This document shows, in pieces, positions 1-4,813 of a stretch of DNA of 6,881 bases (the stretch's first letter is position 1; each line of letters begins with the position of its first letter). A program made the position numbers and the translations under genes. This DNA is from Ruminiclostridium sp. (GTDB lineage Bacteria > Bacillota_A > Clostridia > Oscillospirales > Ruminococcaceae): the NCBI GenBank assembly GCA_017550775.1, contig JAFZOA010000313.1, positions 1 through 6,881 of the forward strand, in the 5' to 3' direction. The notes beneath the pieces are model-generated. The model worked only from the letters and a program-made list of their open reading frames with translations. It was not told where the DNA came from and did no database searches.

Positions 1-1
1 A

Positions 2-163
2 CGATACCGAGCACACAAACGGCAGTATCGAACGGATTACACTATGTGCTCACTCTATAAAAACGGTTGAATATCATTCTCTATGGAGAACGACTATAAG
101 ATGGTCTACGGCGACGGTGTTACATACAATTGTGTGAAATCCGTAGCAAGGTCTACTGCATGA
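2..163 (+). pseudogene. Possible degraded 3' end of an upstream gene (very tentative)
   Basis: No intact ORF with a ribosome binding site is present before the first transporter. The frame beginning at base 2 reads TDYTMCSLYKNG, meets a TGA at 68-70, then continues ISFSMENDYKMVYGDG and ends at a TGA at 161-163. The pattern 'YT-x-x-S ... short beta strand ... DYK-x-Y' recalls the C-terminal end of Ntn-hydrolases of the linear amide C-N hydrolase / peptidase C45 / choloylglycine hydrolase group; this is an impression from memory, not an alignment. The part after the TGA would be a 26-codon ORF from ATG 83, with no Shine-Dalgarno before it, so it is unlikely to be a gene of its own. The final TGA lies 9 bases before the TTG of the next gene. 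It could equally be non-coding leader sequence. Confidence 0.2.
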
Positions 164-165
164 GG
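162..165 (+). promoter_or_regulatory. Ribosome binding site supporting a TTG start
   Basis: GAGG lies 7 bases before the TTG at 173-175, and a further AAAAGGA follows it. This decides the start of the BASS transporter: starting at TTG keeps the usual family N-terminus (MKILNRINCFLGNYMAF). The competing ATG at 215 has a GGGGA at 205-209 with 5-base spacing and could also be used, but it would remove 14 residues that the family normally has. Confidence 0.55.
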
Positions 166-172
166 AAAAGGA

Positions 173-1108
173 TTGAAGATACTAAATAGAATAAATTGTT
201 TTTTGGGGAACTATATGGCTTTTATAGTTCTTGCTTTGGCTACTTTAGCCTTGTTTGTACCGCAATCATCATTGTGGGTACAGACTGGATGGATAAACTG
301 GCTGCTTATGATAGTAATGTTTGGTATGGGATTGTCGCTTAAACCGGAAGATCTTGTATATATCATCAAGCACCCGAAATACATAATAATCGGCTGTATC
401 TGCCAGTTCACTGTCATGCCGCTTTTAGCCTACGGATATGGTATTTTGTTCGGGCTCGATACGGCGCTTCTCGCAGGTGTTGTCCTTGTCGGCACATGCC
501 CGGGCGGCACATCAAGCAATGTAATTACATATCTCTCAAAAGGTGATGTTGCGCTGTCTGTCGGAATGACAAGTGTGAATACGCTTCTGGCACCTTTGCT
601 GACACCAGCTATAACATATCTCTTCCTGCATACTAATGTAGAAGTGAATGTGATGAGTATGTTCCTTTCAATTATTCAGGTGGTTATCATACCGATAGCA
701 CTTGGGCTTATCATCAATAAATTCCTTCGTAAATATACGGAAAAACTAACGGGCTTTCTGCCATCAGTTTCGGTCGTCGCGATATGCCTTATTGTAATGT
801 CCGTGGTATCGCACAACTCCGAAAAAATACTTACAAGCGGGATAATAATTATAACTGTTGTCGTTCTGCATAACCTTTCGGGCTATGCAGTCGGATTTGG
901 ACTTGGAAAACTGCTTAAACTTGAAATGCCGATAACTAAAGCTCTTTCAATAGAGATAGGTATGCAGAATTCCGGACTTGCATCTTCACTTGCGGGAACT
1001 GCTTTCCCCGACCTCGCCATGGCCACTGTTCCGGGTGCGGTCTTTTCAGTATGGCATAACATATCAGGCGCGATTCTTGCTAATATTTTCAGTAAAACCG
1101 GAAACTGA
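173..1108 (+). CDS. Bile acid:sodium symporter (BASS) family transporter
   Basis: A 311-residue polytopic membrane protein, full length for bacterial BASS transporters, which couple Na+ entry to uptake of organic anions. It has roughly nine or ten hydrophobic segments and the two hallmark regions. Residues 107-130 contain GTCPGGTSSNV and a nearby ALSVGMTS; residues 261-270 are EIGMQNSGLA. Compared with the Neisseria ASBT structure as I recall it, every Na+ ligand is present with an offset of one: S115, N116, S129, T133 and E261 for Na1, and Q78, E261, M264 and Q265 for Na2. The transport core therefore looks functional. The substrate cannot be read from sequence: the family takes bile acids but also pantoate, pyruvate and other organic acids, so 'bile acid' is a family name here. 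The start is TTG with GAGG 7 bases upstream. A 90-base gap follows before the next gene, so co-transcription with the NRPS genes is uncertain. Confidence 0.93.
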   Translation: MKILNRINCFLGNYMAFIVLALATLALFVPQSSLWVQTGWINWLLMIVMFGMGLSLKPEDLVYIIKHPKYIIIGCICQFTVMPLLAYGYGILFGLDTALLAGVVLVGTCPGGTSSNVITYLSKGDVALSVGMTSVNTLLAPLLTPAITYLFLHTNVEVNVMSMFLSIIQVVIIPIALGLIINKFLRKYTEKLTGFLPSVSVVAICLIVMSVVSHNSEKILTSGIIIITVVVLHNLSGYAVGFGLGKLLKLEMPITKALSIEIGMQNSGLASSLAGTAFPDLAMATVPGAVFSVWHNISGAILANIFSKTGN

Positions 1109-1133
1109 ACCATCAGCATATCACAAAGCCGCT

Positions 1134-1163
1134 TTATCTCGATTTTCAGAACAGGCTTATAAT
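1134..1163 (+). promoter_or_regulatory. Candidate sigma-70/SigA-type promoter before the NRPS-associated genes
   Basis: A perfect TATAAT at 1158-1163 lies in the 90-base gap between the BASS gene and the acyltransferase gene, 35 bases before the ATG at 1199. The best -35 match is poor (TTATCT at 1134-1139, 18-base spacing), and there is no TG extended -10. If used, it would give a leader of about 30 bases carrying the strong AAAGGAG at 1187-1193. No clear rho-independent terminator for the BASS gene was seen in the gap, so readthrough is also possible. Confidence 0.3.
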
Positions 1164-1198
1164 ATTTCGAATGATTGATATAACTCAAAGGAGATAAT

Positions 1199-2413
1199 AT
1201 GGGACAGAACAGCAGAAAGCTTGTTTACGACTCCGGGAAATCAACCATTTTCTGGGACTGGGATATCAAAGACGATATTCACATAAGGGTCTCGTTTTGT
1301 TTTGATCACAGTATAAATGGCGATGAGCTTTTACAGGCATGGAAAAAAACCTTAAAAGTATATCCTCTTCTTGATCTTGTTCCGGATAGGATAAACGATC
1401 ATATCCTATTCTTTGAGCCGAAAGAAGAAGTGAGAGTCGTTGAAAGTCGGGAGCCCGTCATGCCCCGAGAGAAACTCGCTGCAGAAAGATGCATATCTGT
1501 TTCGTATTATGATGATACCGTCACGGTTCTTGCATTTCATTCAGTAATTGACGGAAAAGGAATTATGACGGTTTCGAAGACACTTGCGTATCATTATTGC
1601 TGCATTCATTTCAACAAGATCTTTGATCCGAACGGATTTACTCTATCGGAAGGAAGACAGATCACAGAATATTATAAACCGTTTACAAGCTGTCCTCTCG
1701 GAGACTATACTTCTGTCCCTATGATGACATTTCCGGAGAACGCAGAGTATTTCAGCGATTCCGATATGGTGCCGGATGCCTCCGGAAAAATCATAAGCGG
1801 GACGCTTGGCTTTTCTTATGACAATTTCATCGAAATCTGCAGAAAAAACGGGGCTAATCCTTCCGTTATGATGTGCATACTTCTTGCAAAAGCTACATAC
1901 AGACTTCATATTGACGAACATAGAGATATGGTATATTTTGTTACCATGGATTTCAGAGAAGCGCTTGGAATAACGGAGTCTATCGCTCAATGCTCATGGG
2001 CGGCAATGCTTGAGCTGCCCTATGCCGAAGCGATGTCTAACGATATCGGAGCAACCGCAAAGGTGCTTCGCTCTGCCCTGAATACCCAGCGTACCGAGGA
2101 TTATGTCAAATCCTGTGCTGCAATGCTCAGGACTTATAATATAGATGCCACAGCATGCTCAGGTATTGTTTCATATTTTGGAGACATAGGGTTGGGTGAG
2201 TTGCAGGAGCATATTACCGGAATGATGCTTGCGAATAATTCCTGCAATACTGTAAATCTTATACAGTTCGGGGATGAATATATGCTGTTATGTCAGTTGG
2301 GAATCGCTACCGAAAGATACATGAAGGCATTGACAACGGAACTGAAAAAGCTTGGTATTGACACGAGGGTCGTCCGAGAACCTTCTTCAATAATTACCGA
2401 AAGAAGAGAATAA
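1199..2413 (+). CDS. Stand-alone condensation-domain-like / CoA-dependent acyltransferase
   Basis: A 404-residue soluble protein with no signal peptide or membrane segment. Residues 113-121 read FHSVIDGKG, an HxxxDG active site with H114 as the expected general base; the first His of the NRPS HHxxxDG motif is Phe here, which is not the catalytic one. A second landmark, FVTMDFREAL (residues 247-256, D251/R253), falls where condensation-like and alcohol acyltransferase proteins carry a structural DxR or DFG-type motif, and SYFGDIGLGEL (325-335) resembles a conserved C-terminal strand of this superfamily. The length is close to one NRPS condensation domain (about 450). The family transfers acyl or peptidyl groups from thioesters (CoA or carrier protein) to amines or alcohols. 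The ATG follows AAAGGAG (1187-1193) with 5-base spacing; the stop is 46 bases before the transporter gene. It lies two genes before an NRPS that starts without a C domain, so acylation or condensation in trans is a reasonable inference. Donor and acceptor cannot be told from sequence. Confidence 0.8.
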   Translation: MGQNSRKLVYDSGKSTIFWDWDIKDDIHIRVSFCFDHSINGDELLQAWKKTLKVYPLLDLVPDRINDHILFFEPKEEVRVVESREPVMPREKLAAERCISVSYYDDTVTVLAFHSVIDGKGIMTVSKTLAYHYCCIHFNKIFDPNGFTLSEGRQITEYYKPFTSCPLGDYTSVPMMTFPENAEYFSDSDMVPDASGKIISGTLGFSYDNFIEICRKNGANPSVMMCILLAKATYRLHIDEHRDMVYFVTMDFREALGITESIAQCSWAAMLELPYAEAMSNDIGATAKVLRSALNTQRTEDYVKSCAAMLRTYNIDATACSGIVSYFGDIGLGELQEHITGMMLANNSCNTVNLIQFGDEYMLLCQLGIATERYMKALTTELKKLGIDTRVVREPSSIITERRE

Positions 2414-2459
2414 GCGGGAGACATTTTGAAGCGTAAGAAATGAACTAGGAAACCAAATC

Positions 2460-4784
2460 ATGCGAAAAAAAACAACGAAAGTCGATATCATAATCATCGC
2501 GGTCATTATTCTGTTGATCGCGGGAGTGATACTGCTTGCTATGCTTCCACCAAATGCACCGGACCCCGAGAATACCGTTTCCGCAGATACAGACGGTGAC
2601 GGAAGTATTACATATAAGGATTACATAGGAAAACGAATCGGTATAATGACCGGTTCAAGTTTTGAAGCTATAACCTTTAAATATTTTCCTGACAGCGAAT
2701 ATGTGTACCTTGAAAGCGCGAGCGATCTTGCTGTCGCTCTGGAGAATAATAAAATAGATGCGTTTCTTCAAGACGAGCCTGTTTTGCGGATGATACACTC
2801 CGAAAACAGTAATCTTGACTATATCAGACAACCGCTTATTGATGACGATTACTCATTTATATTTCAGAAAAACAGCGAAAAATGCGACAAGCTGCTTCAA
2901 CAGTTCAACGATCTTCTTAAAGACCTCAAAGAAAGCGGCAGACTTGATGATATAACAGAAAAGTGGTTCGGTACCGACGATTCGGCAAAGACATTTGACC
3001 GTACACCTTCCTCGGGTGAGAACGGAGCGATCATTGTTGCAGGAACGTCGGATCATGTCCCGTTCACTTATTATCTGAATAACGAATATACCGGTTTCGC
3101 TGTGGATCTTATCACGATCTTCTCACAGGAATACGGTTACAGCATAGAATTCGAACAGCCGAACCTTACAGCACTGGTAGCTGGTGTTACTTCCGGAAAG
3201 TACGACATAGGGATCGGAAGTATATCTGTCACCGAGGAGCGAAAAGAAAGTGTTAACTTCTCCGATACCGTGTATAACGGCGGTGTGGTGCTTATGGTGC
3301 GTGCATCTGATATTGACGGCACCGGAAGTGAACGAGAGCTCGTTCCCGAAATAACCTTTGACAAGCTGAACAGTCCTGACTGTAAGGTTGGTGTTGGTAC
3401 AGGTGCCTCCGGTATGCTTGCGGTCGAGGAATATCTGCCAAATGCGAAGGAGCTTATGTTTGACAGCCTCGCTACAGCCTTTGAAGCGGTGCGTGCGGAG
3501 CAGCTTGATGCGTTCGTGTTTGAACGGCGACAGCTTCAGATCGCCTTGGATAACGGCATGCAAGGAGTAATGCTGCTCGACGAAAATCTCGGAGAATCCA
3601 TAGATGTCGCGGTCGGACTGTCAAGAGCAACGAAGATAAGCGGACTTCAGGACAGCATAAACCGTTTCATAGCCGAAAAGACAGCGGACGGAACGCTTGA
3701 TGATATGTACAAGCGTTGGGTGGTCGATAAAAACTATAATATGCCGGATATCGAACCTGCGGCTTCTCCGAAGTTTACACTTGTCGTCGGCACATCGGGA
3801 TTGGTCGAACCGTACAGCTTTTACGAGGGAACCACACTTACCGGATTCGATATCGAAATGTCCCGAAGATTTGCCGTATGGCTTGGTGCTGATATAGAAT
3901 ACAAGGTCATAGATTATTCCGGTATTATCGCGGCTGCACAGTCGGGCAGCATAGACTGTATTTTCGCAAACCTTAATGTGACCGATGAACGAAAAGAGGC
4001 TATTGATTTTTCCGACCCGATATATTCTATCGAAAACGGAATATTGGTACGCGCCGTTTCCACAAATGAAACTGTATCGAAACAGTCCTGGCTTGACAGT
4101 ATCGCATCAAGTTTCGAGAAAAACTTTATCCGCGAGGATCGCTGGCAGATGATACTTGACGGCATCGGCACGACTTGCTTCATCACTGTTATGTCGGCTA
4201 TATTCGGCTCAATTCTCGCATTTCTGATCTGTATGTTCAGACGCACAGGCAGCAGGCTTGCAAATGCGATATCAAACATCTATGTGAAGCTGCTGCAAGG
4301 CACTCCGATAGTAGTACTGCTGATGATACTGTATTATGTCCTGCTCGGAAAGTCCGGGCTTGAAGCTGTTTGGGTTGCTGTTATCGGTTTCTCGTTGAAC
4401 TTCGGCGCGTATGCGTCTGAAATAATGCGCTCGGGTATCGAGAGTATCGACGGCGGTCAGCGAGAAGCGGCACTTGCACTCGGTTTCAATGAAAATCAGG
4501 CGTTCTTCAGGTTCATTTTCCCGCAGGCTGCCGTGCGGTTTGTCCCAGTGTATAAGCAGGAGATCGTATCGCTTCTGAAAAGCACGTCGATAGTCGGCTA
4601 CATAGCGATACAGGACCTCACAAAGATGAGTGACATTATCCGAAGCCGTACTTATGAAGCGTTTTTCCCGCTTATTGCGACTGCTATAATCTATTTCATA
4701 CTCGCATGGGTGATAGCGCTGATATTGAAGATTGTGCTTAAAGCATTTGACAAGAGACATTCCGCAGTATGCGGTAAAAAATAA
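2460..4784 (+). CDS. Amino-acid ABC transporter fusion: duplicated permuted solute-binding units plus permease
   Basis: A 774-residue fusion. A short basic N-terminus and a membrane anchor (about 9-29) are followed by an extracellular part made of type-3 solute-binding (SBP_bac_3) halves in unusual order: lobe-2 half (54-172), lobe-1 half (188-283), lobe-2 half (301-423), lobe-1 half (437-533). A complete MetI/HisM-like permease occupies about 560-765: QGTPIVVLL (613-621), the EAA loop with GQREAALALGF (666-676), KSTSIVGYIAI (707-717) and a last membrane segment near 735-762. Both lobe-1 halves keep the arginine that binds the ligand alpha-carboxylate in HisJ-like proteins (R261, R511). This supports a polar amino acid or similar ligand, with import as the family function. 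The ATPase partner is not in the window and would have to come from downstream or elsewhere. ATG 2460 has AGGA at 2447-2450. The NRPS starts 29 bases after the stop, with no terminator between, which implies one operon. Confidence 0.92.
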   Translation: MRKKTTKVDIIIIAVIILLIAGVILLAMLPPNAPDPENTVSADTDGDGSITYKDYIGKRIGIMTGSSFEAITFKYFPDSEYVYLESASDLAVALENNKIDAFLQDEPVLRMIHSENSNLDYIRQPLIDDDYSFIFQKNSEKCDKLLQQFNDLLKDLKESGRLDDITEKWFGTDDSAKTFDRTPSSGENGAIIVAGTSDHVPFTYYLNNEYTGFAVDLITIFSQEYGYSIEFEQPNLTALVAGVTSGKYDIGIGSISVTEERKESVNFSDTVYNGGVVLMVRASDIDGTGSERELVPEITFDKLNSPDCKVGVGTGASGMLAVEEYLPNAKELMFDSLATAFEAVRAEQLDAFVFERRQLQIALDNGMQGVMLLDENLGESIDVAVGLSRATKISGLQDSINRFIAEKTADGTLDDMYKRWVVDKNYNMPDIEPAASPKFTLVVGTSGLVEPYSFYEGTTLTGFDIEMSRRFAVWLGADIEYKVIDYSGIIAAAQSGSIDCIFANLNVTDERKEAIDFSDPIYSIENGILVRAVSTNETVSKQSWLDSIASSFEKNFIREDRWQMILDGIGTTCFITVMSAIFGSILAFLICMFRRTGSRLANAISNIYVKLLQGTPIVVLLMILYYVLLGKSGLEAVWVAVIGFSLNFGAYASEIMRSGIESIDGGQREAALALGFNENQAFFRFIFPQAAVRFVPVYKQEIVSLLKSTSIVGYIAIQDLTKMSDIIRSRTYEAFFPLIATAIIYFILAWVIALILKIVLKAFDKRHSAVCGKK
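2586..2621 (+). other. EF-hand/dockerin-like calcium-loop motif in the transporter fusion
   Basis: Residues 43-54 read DTDGDGSITYKD. They fit the 12-residue calcium loop: Asp at positions 1, 3 and 5, Gly at 6, Ser at 7, Ile at 8, Thr at 9 and Asp at 12. The loop sits between the membrane anchor and the first solute-binding half. Only one copy is present and the flanking sequence does not show clear EF helices, so calcium binding is an inference from the loop alone. Confidence 0.45.
2619..3308 (+). repeat. Permuted solute-binding unit, copy 1 (protein-level repeat)
   Basis: This covers residues 54-283 of the fusion: a lobe-2 half from YIGKRIGIMTG through SGRLDDITEKWFG, then a lobe-1 half from IIVAGTSDHVPF through SVTEERKESVNFSD to about MVRAS. 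The lobe-2 half carries FLQDEP (102-107), in which D105 matches the Asp of the 'QDE' segment that binds the ligand alpha-amino group in HisJ-type proteins. Copy 1 therefore keeps both signature ligand contacts (D105 and R261). Confidence 0.8.
3360..4058 (+). repeat. Permuted solute-binding unit, copy 2 (protein-level repeat)
   Basis: This covers residues 301-533, with the same order as copy 1: a lobe-2 half with CKVGVGTGASG and DGTLDDMYKRWV, then a lobe-1 half with LVVGTSGLVEPYSF, NVTDERKEAIDFSDPIY and ending GILVRAV. Landmarks repeat with an offset of 249-251 residues (K58/C308, G160/G411, G195/G444, R261/R511). The lobe-2 ligand Asp of copy 1 (D105) is Glu here (E355, in FVFERR). The copies have diverged enough that the duplication is clear only at protein level. 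Confidence 0.8.
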
Positions 4785-4813
4785 ACCTTTCAGTTAAAAG
4801 GCGGCACAGCAAA

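Noticed and set aside
2..30. Inverted repeat CGATAC (2-7) / GTATCG (25-30)
   Set aside because: The stem is only six pairs with a 17-base loop, no T-run follows, and it sits at the window edge, so I do not call it a terminator or operator.
125..130. TACAAT as a -10 element for the BASS gene
   Set aside because: The hexamer at the proper distance upstream (TGGTCT, 102-107) is not -35-like. Other AT-rich hexamers nearby (TATAAA 56-61, TATAAG 95-100) also lack partners.
160..189. Nine-codon ORF starting at ATG 160
   Set aside because: It overlaps the ribosome binding site and start of the BASS gene and has no ribosome binding site of its own; it is probably chance.
1109..1198. Rho-independent terminator after the BASS gene
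   Set aside because: I found no GC-rich stem followed by a T-run in the gap.
3123..3563. Minus-strand ORF of 146 codons
   Set aside because: It lies wholly inside the transporter fusion, opposite clear solute-binding sequence, and its protein shows no recognisable family; it is a shadow frame.
4272..4760. Minus-strand ORF of 162 codons
   Set aside because: It is antisense to the conserved permease domain, with a composition typical of a shadow frame and no recognisable motif.
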